Shown here: positions 15,001 through 22,610 of the stretch, in pieces
Layout of the letters: every line of letters starts with the position of its first letter
How positions within the stretch are numbered: position 1 is the stretch's first letter
Assembly (NCBI GenBank): GCA_910586365.1
Contig: CAJUGP010000017.1
Coordinates: 10,574-33,183 of the forward strand
From: an uncultured Christensenella sp.
GTDB taxonomy: Bacteria > Bacillota > Clostridia > Christensenellales > Borkfalkiaceae
Direction: 5' to 3'
DNA length: 22,610 nt
Notes under the pieces: model-generated
What the model was told of the DNA's origin: nothing
What the model saw: the letters and a program-made list of their open reading frames with translations, nothing else
The model's database searches: none
Position numbers and translations under genes: made by a program

Positions 15001-18000
15001 CGATCGAACGTCGTCGTGATGCGAAGCGGATTGAGAATGGTTTTAAGCGACGTGCACCCTTCAAACGCACTCCTGCCCACCGTTAAGACGCCCGGCATCT
15101 CCTCTTTCGTGAATTTATCCTCGGCATAGAGCAAATTGATCTTTTTGAGCGACGTACAGCCCGCAAAGGCGTTCTTTTTGATGATCGTACATTTTGCGGG
15201 GATCACGATTTCGCGCAGGTTGACGCAGCCCTTAAAGCAATCTTCGGGAATTTCCGTAATGGAAACGGGCAGCGTGAGCTTGCGGATCGTCGTGTTATAT
15301 TGGAACGCCTCTTCGTAGATGCTGAGAATGTTAAGGTTATCGGGAATGACGTACTCCTCGCCGCCGTAATAGTGCATGAGGATATTGTTCTGAACGTCAA
15401 GCTCCTTTTCCACCGTGACGCGGATGGTTTTGGAAGTCGGCGTGCCCTTTACCGCCACGCGTACGTAAGCCGTACCCGTGCGCAGCGTTTTCACCTTGCC
15501 GTTTTGATCGACGGTAAGCACCTTCTCGTTGGTCGAGCTCCATTCGTATTCGGGCTGATAGAGCGATTGCGTATACCACGGGAGCACATGCGGAACGAGC
15601 TGCGTTTCCGTGTTCGGATTGAGCGAAAGCGAAAGGCTTGCCCCGTCGAGCGCAACCACGCTCGAATCGGACGAAATGACGGGATCGAACATGACGTCCT
15701 CGATAATGGGCTTCGAGAGATTGCCGCGCCCGATCGTGACTTTGATCCGCGCTTTTACCTTTCCGTTGCCGTCGCGCAAATCGACTTCATACGTTCCGCT
15801 TTCCGCCAAGGCATAAATTTCGCCTTCCTTGCAAGCCAACGCGCTGCCGTCGTAATTTGCCATATCGAGCGCGACCGCGTCCGACGTGACGGGATTGGCG
15901 GTAATGTCGAGCTTGTAACGCTCGTACTGCGAGAGCGAGAGATTATAGATCGTGAATCCTTCGTTGCTCTTGTCGCCTTCTTTCAGCTTGTCGTCGGTCT
16001 TGATCGAAATCGATTCGGGATACGAGGTCGCGTTGAGATAATTTACCTGATAAACCGTTTCGTTGAGTGCATAGTCCTGCACGCTGATAAACAGGCGCTT
16101 TTCTTCCATTACCTTGATAAACGTATCGTAGTAATCGGTAATTTCCAAGCTGACCGTCGTCGTGCTGCCTTTGGAAGAATAAATCGGAATGGGATTATCG
16201 GTCAAAAGCGTCATCACGTTTCTGCCGTCCGCGCCCGTGCTGAGATAGCAGGGCAGCATCGACATGGCGTAATGATTGTCGTACACGTCGGTATCGAGAT
16301 AAATGCGGTATTTGCTTTCGTCGTTTTCCTTATATTCTTCGTAACGGATACGATAATCGGTCACGACGGGCGATTCGATATCAACCGTGAAATCGAAGGA
16401 GAAACTGTCGTTATTGAGCGCAACGCCGTCGCCGTAGTCGAGCGAACCGCGCAGCGTTACGGTGTAAGTTTTGTTGTTCGCCATGCCCCATTCGCGGGGA
16501 TTGATATTGAACGACAGCGCCGAACCGATGTTGGAACCGCCTGCCGCATACGATTTACGCACGTTCTTTTCGACTTTATCGTAAACGATTTCGCCCGTGG
16601 CGCTGTCTTCGATCGTCACGTTCAGCGTTTTCGCGCCGCGCAAAAGTCCGGCGTAGATCATATAAAATTCGTAAACCGTTCTTCTGCCGTCTTGGTCGTA
16701 GCAAGATACGGCGGCGCGCTCGTCGGACGCCACGATTTCTTTATCGGTCGGACCGAAATCGTAAAGATACGCGCCCAAACCGACGATAAATTCTCCGTCG
16801 TTATACAGTCCGAGCGGACGGGTCGAGGAAGCGGACGCCTTTTTCTTGTCCTCTTCTTCCACCGTTCTATCCGCCTCGCTCTCCGCGACTTCGTAAACAG
16901 ACCAGTCGAAGAGCGGCGCTTTGTTCCAATCGCCGTAGAATCCGAGATAAGGAAGCCCTAACTCTACGCCGTCGGTTTCGCCGTCGATCAAGCGAACGTA
17001 CCCCTCGATAAACATACCGTTTTCAAACGTTTTATCGAGATATTCGCGCGCGCCGTTATCGAGCGTGATTTTCACGTTTACGTGCACTTGACCGCCTGCG
17101 GGAACGCGGATCGATGCGCCCGAAGCAAGCGCGCTGCCGCCCGCCGTGATTTCGATCGTGCAGTTGTCGAGCATATACGCTTTTTCCGCCACCGTTTTCA
17201 AGTCGGTGGAAAGCGCTTCGGTCATCACGTATACGTCGGGACGGTAAGTCTTTTCGTGATCGGACGTATTATGGATATCGAAGGGAATCTCATAAACGCC
17301 CGTTTTCTTTTTGTCGTCGCCGAGTTCGATCTTGGGTTTATCCTGCTCGTTGCCGTTTTCGTCGTCCGTCGTGAGATACGACTGCGTTTTGATCGCTTCG
17401 TTGATGCCCGCAAGCCCCGCGCCCTGTTTACGGGGCGAATAAGGGTTGTTTTCCTCGTTACGCGCCATCGTCGCCGTGCTCATGAGCAACTGATACACGC
17501 GGTTGTTGAGCGCTTTTCCCGTCAATTCGGGATTGTGTTCTTGCACGTACTGACGCAGAATGGCGATCGCGCCCGACATGTTGGGCGCAGCCATGCTCGT
17601 GCCCGAAAGCGTTTCGTATCCGCCGGGAACGGCGCTTGTGATCTCGCCGCCGTGCGCCGTGATCTCGGGTTTGAGATTCAGGCTCGGCGTCGGACCCCAG
17701 CTCGAGAAATCCGACATAAACGGTCCCGCGGCATACCCGTAATGGAAGGTAACGGTACCGATGTTGTTCTTCGCCCCGTTCACGAGGATTTTCCCCGCGT
17801 CCATGCTCACCGAGCAGGAGGGAATGGGGTCGTTCACTTCGCCGAGCGACATGCGGATCGTACCCGAAACGTTATTGTAAATGATACAGCCGATCGCGCC
17901 GTTCGCCATGGCGTTTTGCACTTTTTCGGCAAAGTTGATATCGCCGCGCTTGACAAGGGCGATCGTTCTTCCCCCCTTCAGCGCGTTCTTGACCGAGCTT

Positions 18001-19571
18001 GTATAGTTGGAAGTACGCCCCACGCCGCCGACGACGACGTATTTCAGCGTCAATTCCTGCGTTTTATCGGGAACGGTTTTGCCCTGCGCGTCCGTCGTCG
18101 TAACGCCGGCGGAAAGATAAAGCTTGTCGAGGAAATCGTACTTTTTGCCGTTCGCGTCGTTCGCTTCGGTGAGGAACACCGCGTCCTGCTCGTCCTCGGA
18201 AACGCCCTCTTTTTTATTTGCAATGAAATAGTTGGCGGGAACGCCGTTGATCGAAGCGACCGAAAGCGAATAAGGATAGGTCGAAGGCGAACCGATCGTG
18301 CCGCTGTCGGGATTGGACGTAAGGTTGGTGCCGTGCGCGCCGCCGAAGCCCGAGCTGTAATCGTTGCTCGCCGCAACGACCAAACTGATGCCCGCTTCCT
18401 CGACGGACTTATAAACGTCGGCGACGAGATAACCACCCGACTCCACGCCCGTTTCGTCCGCAAAGCCCGCGGACGTGCCGAGGCTCATGTTGATGACGTC
18501 GACGCCGAGCTTCACGCAGTCGGTGATCGCCGCGAGAATATCGACGCTGTTCGCGCCGCCGATGGCTTTTGCTTCGAGATCGTCGGTAAACACCTTGCAA
18601 ATCACGAGCTGCGCGTCGGGCGAAACGCCCACAAACGTATCCCCCTGTTCGTTTACCTGCGTGTCGTCGTCCTTGCCCGCAATAATGCCCGCCACGTGCG
18701 TGCCGTGCGTCGAGTAGGAAGGATATACGTCCGTATCGTCGTCCGCATAATCGTAAGCATAGGGAATTTTATCGTTGTAATATACGTCGGAAAGCGTAAG
18801 CGAGGACGTACGCTTGTACGATTCGAGGGTGGGAAGCTTTTCGCTCACGCCGTTCTCATCCAACCCGAGCGTGCCCGTCGGCATCGTGCGGAACGCGGCG
18901 TGCGTGTAATCCAAACCGGTATCGAGCACGGCGACGACCATCCCGTCGCCCTTGCAGGGCGCGTCCGCCGTGTTGTAAATGCCCGTCGAATACACGTTCG
19001 CATTGTTGGAAACGGCGACGGTGGGAACGGCGTACGATTCGGAAACGTAAACGCCTGCAACGCCTTCGACCTTTTCGACCGCGGCGACGTCTTTTAATTT
19101 GAGTTTGAGCGCAAGACCGCTCATAAGCTCGGTGTAAGCGTATTTCTTTTCGTAAGAAATGCCCTTTCTGTCGAGCGCGGAAAGCACTTTGCGATGCGCG
19201 TACGTGATTTCGCTTTGGCGCGTTCTGCCCTCCTGCGAGGCAAGATAGGAAGCAAACTCCGGATAACCGTCGGTTTTGTTATACGATTCCAACAGGCTTT
19301 CGCCGCCTAAATCGACGATGAACCAATATTCCCGATCGCGGTCGACGGGATTGGCGGATACGACGTCCTTATTGAGATACTCCTGTTTGAGCGCGTTCGT
19401 ATCGTATTTTCCCGTTACGTCCGTCAAGCCCGAAGGCGCAGCGGTCGACGCCGATCCGTTCGAGGCGGTTTCTTCTTTGCCCGTCGCGGTAAACGCGATG
19501 CCCGCAATCATACAAGCCGCCATGGCGACCGAACAGCTCCGCAATATATTGTTCCGAATAAACTTCTTCAT
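12087..19571 (-). CDS. Giant secreted subtilisin-like (S8) protease with PA, Ig-like and BspA-type LRR domains
   Basis: This 2,494-residue protein starts with a Sec signal peptide (about 1-30). An I9-like propeptide region follows (about 81-180), then the S8 domain. The triad is complete: D217 (VAVLDTG), H289 (HGTHVAG), S659 (SGTSMAAP), with oxyanion N403. A PA domain is inserted at about 460-610 (IALVKRGDINFAEKVQNA). Fn3/Ig-like modules as in lactocepin or C5a-peptidase relatives cover about 750-1280, and a Big_2-like domain covers about 1300-1390. About 28 LRR_5/BspA repeats (IGxYAFxxCTSL type) cover about 1410-2180. A helical segment (2280-2360), a Big_3-like domain (2365-2445), a proline/acidic linker, GC (2461-2462), a membrane helix (2467-2488) and a basic end complete it. 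There is no LPXTG. The ATG at 19571 follows GGGAG. It likely degrades proteins at the cell surface and feeds the adjacent opp genes; the repeats may bind host or diet ligands. Confidence 0.92.
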   Translation of the reverse strand: MKKFIRNNILRSCSVAMAACMIAGIAFTATGKEETASNGSASTAAPSGLTDVTGKYDTNALKQEYLNKDVVSANPVDRDREYWFIVDLGGESLLESYNKTDGYPEFASYLASQEGRTRQSEITYAHRKVLSALDRKGISYEKKYAYTELMSGLALKLKLKDVAAVEKVEGVAGVYVSESYAVPTVAVSNNANVYSTGIYNTADAPCKGDGMVVAVLDTGLDYTHAAFRTMPTGTLGLDENGVSEKLPTLESYKRTSSLTLSDVYYNDKIPYAYDYADDDTDVYPSYSTHGTHVAGIIAGKDDDTQVNEQGDTFVGVSPDAQLVICKVFTDDLEAKAIGGANSVDILAAITDCVKLGVDVINMSLGTSAGFADETGVESGGYLVADVYKSVEEAGISLVVAASNDYSSGFGGAHGTNLTSNPDSGTIGSPSTYPYSLSVASINGVPANYFIANKKEGVSEDEQDAVFLTEANDANGKKYDFLDKLYLSAGVTTTDAQGKTVPDKTQELTLKYVVVGGVGRTSNYTSSVKNALKGGRTIALVKRGDINFAEKVQNAMANGAIGCIIYNNVSGTIRMSLGEVNDPIPSCSVSMDAGKILVNGAKNNIGTVTFHYGYAAGPFMSDFSSWGPTPSLNLKPEITAHGGEITSAVPGGYETLSGTSMAAPNMSGAIAILRQYVQEHNPELTGKALNNRVYQLLMSTATMARNEENNPYSPRKQGAGLAGINEAIKTQSYLTTDDENGNEQDKPKIELGDDKKKTGVYEIPFDIHNTSDHEKTYRPDVYVMTEALSTDLKTVAEKAYMLDNCTIEITAGGSALASGASIRVPAGGQVHVNVKITLDNGAREYLDKTFENGMFIEGYVRLIDGETDGVELGLPYLGFYGDWNKAPLFDWSVYEVAESEADRTVEEEDKKKASASSTRPLGLYNDGEFIVGLGAYLYDFGPTDKEIVASDERAAVSCYDQDGRRTVYEFYMIYAGLLRGAKTLNVTIEDSATGEIVYDKVEKNVRKSYAAGGSNIGSALSFNINPREWGMANNKTYTVTLRGSLDYGDGVALNNDSFSFDFTVDIESPVVTDYRIRYEEYKENDESKYRIYLDTDVYDNHYAMSMLPCYLSTGADGRNVMTLLTDNPIPIYSSKGSTTTVSLEITDYYDTFIKVMEEKRLFISVQDYALNETVYQVNYLNATSYPESISIKTDDKLKEGDKSNEGFTIYNLSLSQYERYKLDITANPVTSDAVALDMANYDGSALACKEGEIYALAESGTYEVDLRDGNGKVKARIKVTIGRGNLSKPIIEDVMFDPVISSDSSVVALDGASLSLSLNPNTETQLVPHVLPWYTQSLYQPEYEWSSTNEKVLTVDQNGKVKTLRTGTAYVRVAVKGTPTSKTIRVTVEKELDVQNNILMHYYGGEEYVIPDNLNILSIYEEAFQYNTTIRKLTLPVSITEIPEDCFKGCVNLREIVIPAKCTIIKKNAFAGCTSLKKINLLYAEDKFTKEEMPGVLTVGRSAFEGCTSLKTILNPLRITTTFDRAFAGCTSLESIDISGMRIAGDSLFEGCTALKNVTTSTLTDVSKAMFRGCTSLASFEYKANEVAPYMFYGCTSLANISFPEGTLSGIGEYAFYNTAFTSFTLPNGTYGIGAKAFGSCSRLTEMRLSADTNVSTNGAAPFAGSANFAAFTQTAENASHKVRDGILYNSDYSKLLIVPAGKTFENDTYVLGDDVTEIAAGAFSGAKIKNLDLNKVTAIGAYAFAESSLTSIDISKIEIIPEGAFRGCRGLRATSSAPAVITVDGSGDSAIKEIGAYAFADCAMLRQRFVLPSVLKIGAHAFENAPVQHIVGNEIEEIGDYAFANTNLQTVGDGIGVITFPAIRKIGAYAFSGVGSGFTEVVFGAVTEMGNYVFADNSLRKVTFGEGTKVIGDFAFVHAGSLGSFEENKIITDVVVPSSLETIGIYAFYGCTALKTDGFNLSGVKKIGGFAFYNATNIRSLDLSSVETVESYAFANTGLTQAVLTNAKIIGNFAFANAPIATLSIPAAERIYSYAFYNTMIKTVEIPATLNTLTFEEEWIRENDFGDPDHRKGMMVPSLGAGAFTSIPTLESITVAAGNPVYFAEDGVLYARTPRGQYILKQYPANKSATEYRVKDNTVRIDEAAFYNVNRTKTRDYLSKVTFPYTLKEIGSAAFFMATDAKTSMVSEYVFEGVEAPILESLVDTQVAQYVGLGHLYPVDGVSVYDQGIFYSNFVKYVLFAVSPNFDWLTIYRPANGRGYDNFIWKLYFKNAVMTDLAMDDASRAFQDMVGKLKTVETLASELAAATDKLTFLREYSEKNVQPVRKAYNAITLADQRGLLQDVYKKLLAVEAFLREERGKLGDTITIVTVTATSPDKYVYYVGEEFDEKGITVEAVYSDNSVVPLERDQYTITGFHSPLELADNTIVITYGSFTVERGIQVMERPVETPPDEEPPEEEKKGCRSEQTGVYAAIAAALLGAAVCVTAAVKRRKDR
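13032..15344 (-). repeat. About 28 tandem BspA-type leucine-rich repeats coded within the protease
   Basis: Residues about 1410-2180 of the protease are a series of 18-30-residue units carrying AF plus a glycine/cysteine turn, such as NAFAGCTSL, SAFEGCTSL and AYAFADCAML. The early units are the GCTSL type (1447-1600). Later units are mostly IGxYAFxN types. At DNA level this shows as recurring short words such as gcgacgtgcagccg between about 14790 and 15170. It is a protein repeat, not a mobile or CRISPR repeat. Confidence 0.88.
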
Positions 19572-19632
19572 CCTCGCTCCCTAAGTACAGATTATGTGTA
19601 ATTTACGAAAAATCATGAACGCACACAATATT

Positions 19633-19661
19633 ATTATAACATAAAAGATTGCCTTAATCAA
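19633..19661 (-). promoter_or_regulatory. Promoter of the giant protease gene
   Basis: On the minus strand TTGATT (19656-19661), a 17-bp spacer and TATAAT (19633-19638) predict a start near 19626 and a leader of about 55 nt. The -35 lies in the loop of an inverted repeat, and one arm fills the upstream part of the spacer. A second TATAAT-like box at 19703-19708 has no convincing -35. Confidence 0.75.
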
Positions 19662-19680
19662 CTTTTTCGACAAGGCAATC
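19647..19680 (-). terminator. Inverted repeat after parC: weak terminator or operator
   Basis: A 9-bp perfect inverted repeat (GATTGCCTT, 19647-19655, with AAGGCAATC, 19672-19680; 16-nt loop) lies about 90 nt after the parC stop. It is followed by TTTT in the direction of transcription. This could end the topoisomerase operon weakly, or be a dyad operator, since it overlaps the protease promoter. The rest of 19681-19769 is AT-rich, with AATCA/TGATT words and no gene. Confidence 0.5.
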
Positions 19681-19769
19681 AAAATTTTTACAATCAGCTT
19701 TGATTATAGATAGTATAAGCAGAACTTTTACTTTCACACACTTTTCACGCGATATCCATATTTTACCGC

Positions 19770-22214
19770 CTAATCTTCAAATTCGCGGTACTTTAACGCA
19801 TACACTTCCTTCGCCGTCCATTTGACGCCTTTGAGCGCTCTGCCGCGCGTGCTCGTGGCGTCGATGGGGATATCTTCGGTTGAAATCTCCGTAAACGCGC
19901 CGTCGTCTTTGAGCACGGCAAGCGCATACGGCACGGTGACGTAATCGGCAAACAACACTTCTTCGCCTTTGAGCGAGGCGATCTGCACGCCCTTGCGGTA
20001 ACGCGGCAGCGGCGCGACGGTACCCAGAATGACGCGCTTGTATCTGCCGCCCGAGAACGCCGCCACCACTTCGCCCTCTTCGCAATCGACCTGCGACGCC
20101 CACACGACCCCGTCGCCGTCGTTGAGGTTGATGCCCTTTACGCCGCCCGCAACTCTGCCCTGCTGCGGGATATCGTCTTTTTTGGCGTTCAGGCACATGC
20201 CTTTTTTCGTAACGAAGAAAACCGTCGCGTCCGGATCGCGCGCGTCGGTCTGCACGGCAAGCACCTTGTCGCCGTCGTTCAGGCGGATCGCCTGAAAACA
20301 GTTTTTCGGCACGATATATTCCGTCCAAGCCGTCTTTTTCAGCATGCCGCGTTCGGTGATAAAGAGCACGTCGCCTTCCGTAATGCCGTCGCGGAAGACG
20401 GCGACGGGGCGCTCGCCCTTCTCCGCGTCCTCGAACAGCTCGCTGAGCGTAGACCCCTGCTCATTGAATTTACAGCCGAATTTATCGGCGTAGACGCGGT
20501 AGGCGTTGCCCTTGTCCGAAAAGACGAGCAGCTGTTCGTCGGAGAGCATTCTGCCCGTCCAAACGCACACCGCCGATTTTTTGGTCTTTTCGCCCACCGC
20601 CTTGTTCGACATATTGAAGTTCTTTTCGGGCATGCATTTCAATCTGCCTTCGGCGCTGATCGCAACGATGCTCGCAAACCCCGGCGCGCGCACGTCGTCG
20701 CGCTGCGGTCCTGCCTCCTCGAGCGTGTACACCAATTCGCTGCGGCGCGGACGGTGATACTTCTTCTTGATTTCGAGCAATTCCTCTTTGACGACCTCGT
20801 CCTGCTTGCGCACGCTGTTGACGATCGCCGTCAGTTCCTCGATCCGAATTTTGAGCGCCTTTAACTCCTCTTCGAGCTTGAACACTTCGAGCCGCGTGAG
20901 CCGCGCAAGGCGCAAATCGAGAATGGCTTGCGCCTGACGGTCGGAAAGCTCAAAGCGTTTCTTGAGTTTTTCGCGCGCGTCCGCCGTCGATTCCGCCGTC
21001 TTGATGATCTTGACGACTTCATCGATATTGCGCACGGCGATTATCAGCCCTTCCAAAATATGGCAGCGTTCTTTTGCCTGCGCAAGCTCGAACCGCGTGC
21101 GGTGCAGCACGATGTCGCGCTGATACGCGGCGTAATAACGAACGATGCTCAAAAGACCCAGCGTCTGCGGTTTTCCGCCCGCGATCGCCACCATGTTGAG
21201 CGCGAACGACGTTTCGAGGTCGGTATATTTATACAGCAGCTTCATGACCTTGTTGACGTCGCAGTTGTTGTTGATCTCGATCACGGCGCGCATACCCGCG
21301 CGGTCGGATTCGTCGGTAATGCGCAAAACGCCTTCAAAATCGTCTTTTTTCTCTTCGCGCAGCTCGGCGATCTTGCGCAGCAGGTTGGATTTATTCACCT
21401 GATACGGCAGTTCGTAAATGACGATATTGCGCTTTTCGCCCTCGCCCTCTTCCACGCGGATCTTGGCGCGGATGATCACCTTGCCCTTTCCCGTGGCGTA
21501 CGCCTGTTTGATCTCGTTTGCGATTACGTAGCCGCCCGTCGGAAAATCGGGCGCGGGGATATATTTCATCAGCTCGTCGAGCTTAATGGTCGGACGGTCG
21601 ATAAACGCGATTACGCCGTCGATCACTTCCGAAAGATTGTGCGGCGGAATATTGGTAGCTAACCCGACGGCGATACCCGACGCGCCGTTTACGAGCAGGT
21701 TGGGAAACCGCCCCGGCAGCATGTCGGGTTCTTTTAAGGAATCGTCGAAGTTCAGCGAAAACGGAACGGTGTTTTTTTCTAAATCGCGCAGCAGTTCGAG
21801 CGCAAGCGGTTCGAGCCGCGCCTCGGTGTAACGCATAGCGGCGGCGGGGTCGCCGTCGACCGAGCCGAAGTTCCCGTGCCCGTTGACGAGCGTTCTGCCC
21901 ATGTTGAAGTCCTGCGCCATGCGCACCATGGCGTCGTACACCGAGCTGTCGCCGTGCGGATGGTATTTCCCCATGCAGTCGCCCACGATACGCGCCGACT
22001 TTTTATGCGGCTTATCGGGCAGCAGCCCCATTTCGTACATCGTGTAGAGAATACGCCGCTGCACGGGTTTCAGCCCGTCCTCGACGCGCGGCAGCGCGCG
22101 GTCCATAATGACGAATTCCGCGTACGGAAGCATCGCCGCCGGCATGACCTCTTCGAGCGGCGTTACGAATAAAGTTCCCTGCGGCTCTTCCTTTGCAACC
22201 TCATTCTTCTTCAT
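19770..22214 (-). CDS. parC: Type IIA topoisomerase subunit A, ParC-like (topoisomerase IV)
   Basis: This 814-residue protein cuts and passes DNA with its B partner. The winged-helix region has KKSARIVGDCMGKYHPHGDSSVYD (72-94), and the catalytic tyrosine is Y129 (AMRYTEARL). A tower and coiled-coil region follows (about 360-490), then a C-terminal beta-pinwheel (about 510-800). The canonical GyrA-box (QRRGGKG) is absent where it is expected, after GRLKCMPEKNFN (523-534); AVGEKTKK is found instead. This favours ParC or a second GyrA-like enzyme over true gyrase A. A later QQGRVAGGVKGI motif is a blade repeat. The positions matching E. coli GyrA S83 and D87 are S90 and D94, the quinolone-sensitive residues. 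The start at ATG 22214 overlaps the partner gene by 14 nt, with GGAGAA upstream. ParC versus divergent GyrA is not settled by sequence alone. Confidence 0.85.
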   Translation of the reverse strand: MKKNEVAKEEPQGTLFVTPLEEVMPAAMLPYAEFVIMDRALPRVEDGLKPVQRRILYTMYEMGLLPDKPHKKSARIVGDCMGKYHPHGDSSVYDAMVRMAQDFNMGRTLVNGHGNFGSVDGDPAAAMRYTEARLEPLALELLRDLEKNTVPFSLNFDDSLKEPDMLPGRFPNLLVNGASGIAVGLATNIPPHNLSEVIDGVIAFIDRPTIKLDELMKYIPAPDFPTGGYVIANEIKQAYATGKGKVIIRAKIRVEEGEGEKRNIVIYELPYQVNKSNLLRKIAELREEKKDDFEGVLRITDESDRAGMRAVIEINNNCDVNKVMKLLYKYTDLETSFALNMVAIAGGKPQTLGLLSIVRYYAAYQRDIVLHRTRFELAQAKERCHILEGLIIAVRNIDEVVKIIKTAESTADAREKLKKRFELSDRQAQAILDLRLARLTRLEVFKLEEELKALKIRIEELTAIVNSVRKQDEVVKEELLEIKKKYHRPRRSELVYTLEEAGPQRDDVRAPGFASIVAISAEGRLKCMPEKNFNMSNKAVGEKTKKSAVCVWTGRMLSDEQLLVFSDKGNAYRVYADKFGCKFNEQGSTLSELFEDAEKGERPVAVFRDGITEGDVLFITERGMLKKTAWTEYIVPKNCFQAIRLNDGDKVLAVQTDARDPDATVFFVTKKGMCLNAKKDDIPQQGRVAGGVKGINLNDGDGVVWASQVDCEEGEVVAAFSGGRYKRVILGTVAPLPRYRKGVQIASLKGEEVLFADYVTVPYALAVLKDDGAFTEISTEDIPIDATSTRGRALKGVKWTAKEVYALKYREFED

Positions 22215-22574
22215 CGCCGTTCTCCTTCTTCAGTTTTACGCGCCCCATAAAAGCGTCCTGTTTGTTGAAATTTGCGTTCAGATTCAAAAATTCTTTGCGC
22301 CCGTCCACCTTGTCGCCCATTAACATGGAAATCATGTTGTCCGCCGCCACGGCGTCCTCGATCGTCACCTGCGTGAGATTGCGGCGCACGGGATCGAGCG
22401 TGGTTTCCCAAAGCTGCTCCGCGCTCATTTCTCCCAACCCCTTATAGCGTTGGATCAAATACCCTCTGCCCACTTTTTCTATTTTCTGCTGTAATTCTTC
22501 GTCGTCGTACGCATATTCCACGATCGAGTTGTTAGGACGGTATACTTTGTAGAGCGGCGGCATGCCGATATACA
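22201..22574 (-). CDS. parE: Type IIA topoisomerase subunit B (ParE/GyrB-like), C-terminal fragment
   Basis: Only about 124 C-terminal residues are present. They match the TOPRIM and tail region: YIGMPPLYKV, then YLIQRYKGLGEMSAEQLWETTLDP, then ADNMISMLMGD and GRKEFLNLNANF. These bind the A subunit and complete the cleavage site. The upstream end is cut by the contig end. Just before YIGMPP the family expects a conserved GH pair, but the reading frame instead enters adapter sequence, so a TTG at 22575 is not a real start. The gene is co-transcribed with parC (14-nt overlap), in the B-then-A order usual for parE-parC. The ATPase domain is outside the window. Confidence 0.88.
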
Positions 22575-22610
22575 AGATCGGAAGAGCGTCGTGTAGGGAA
22601 AGAGTGTTAA
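22575..22610. other. Illumina sequencing adapter remnant at contig end
   Basis: Positions 22575-22607 read AGATCGGAAGAGCGTCGTGT and on to AGGGAAAGAGTGT, which I recognise as the TruSeq-type P5-side read-through adapter. The last three bases (TAA) do not follow it. This is not genomic sequence. Confidence 0.95.

Noticed and set aside
14790..15170. Short recurring DNA words suggesting a repeat array
   Set aside because: They are in frame and encode the GCTSL turns of leucine-rich repeats. Spacing varies and there are no unique spacers, so this is not a CRISPR or mobile repeat.
12324..16961. Plus-strand open frames of 417, 422 and 553 codons opposite the protease repeat region
   Set aside because: Same shadow effect. 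They have no recognisable domains or signals, and their boundaries fall at random within the protease domains.
17082..19097. 671-codon open frame on the plus strand opposite the protease
   Set aside because: It lies antisense to a protease with an intact catalytic triad. Its predicted protein is dominated by Arg, His, Val and Phe, has no domain, and no ribosome site is evident. Long antisense frames arise here from the codon bias of the real gene.
22575..22610. Coding extension of parE to the window end
   Set aside because: The open frame continues only through adapter sequence, and the conserved residues expected before YIGMPP are absent.

Overview
The window is about 22.6 kb of bacterial chromosome with moderately high GC and many CpG dinucleotides. 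It looks like a gut-type clostridial Bacillota. The evidence is strong AGGAGG-type ribosome sites, near-consensus sigma-A promoters, lipoproteins, a clostridial-style oligopeptide ABC operon, a BspA-like leucine-rich-repeat protease and a CyuA-type cysteine desulfidase. Christensenellales is my guess for the order, but the sequence does not prove it. Except for the cysteine desulfidase gene, every gene is on the minus strand. I see no tRNA, rRNA, CRISPR array, transposase or phage gene.

Layout, left to right. (1) Positions 1-1151 hold two minus-strand genes: a membrane 4Fe-4S protein cut by the window edge, preceded by a multi-pass membrane protein ending in a CxxC tail. They have their own promoter and a leader of about 95 nt. 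(2) Positions 1383-2648 (+) hold a single-gene cyuA-like [4Fe-4S] L-cysteine desulfidase, with a consensus promoter and a bidirectional terminator. (3) Positions 2682-12004 (-) form one operon. Its order in transcription is: InlB-repeat lipoprotein, oversized OppA, OppB, OppC, OppD, OppF, small membrane protein. It starts from an ideal TTGACA-17-TATAAT promoter, and a strong hairpin separates oppA from oppB. (4) Positions 12087-19571 (-) encode a 2,494-residue secreted subtilase with PA and Ig-like domains, about 28 BspA-type leucine-rich repeats and a C-terminal GC-plus-membrane tail. Its promoter lies inside a perfect inverted repeat. (5) Positions 19770-22574 (-) hold a ParC-like type IIA topoisomerase A subunit and the C-terminal end of its ParE/GyrB partner. 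(6) Positions 22575-22610 are not genomic: they match Illumina adapter, so this is a contig end.

Functionally, the middle of the window reads as a protein-scavenging locus. A giant surface protease would cut proteins. An enlarged OppABCDF system with an extra lipoprotein would import the peptides. The cysteine desulfidase next door could dispose of released cysteine. The link is inferred from adjacency and families. The most unusual features are the protease architecture, the large insertions in OppA, OppB and OppD, the small membrane protein ending the operon, and the CxxC-tailed membrane protein paired with the Fe-S protein.
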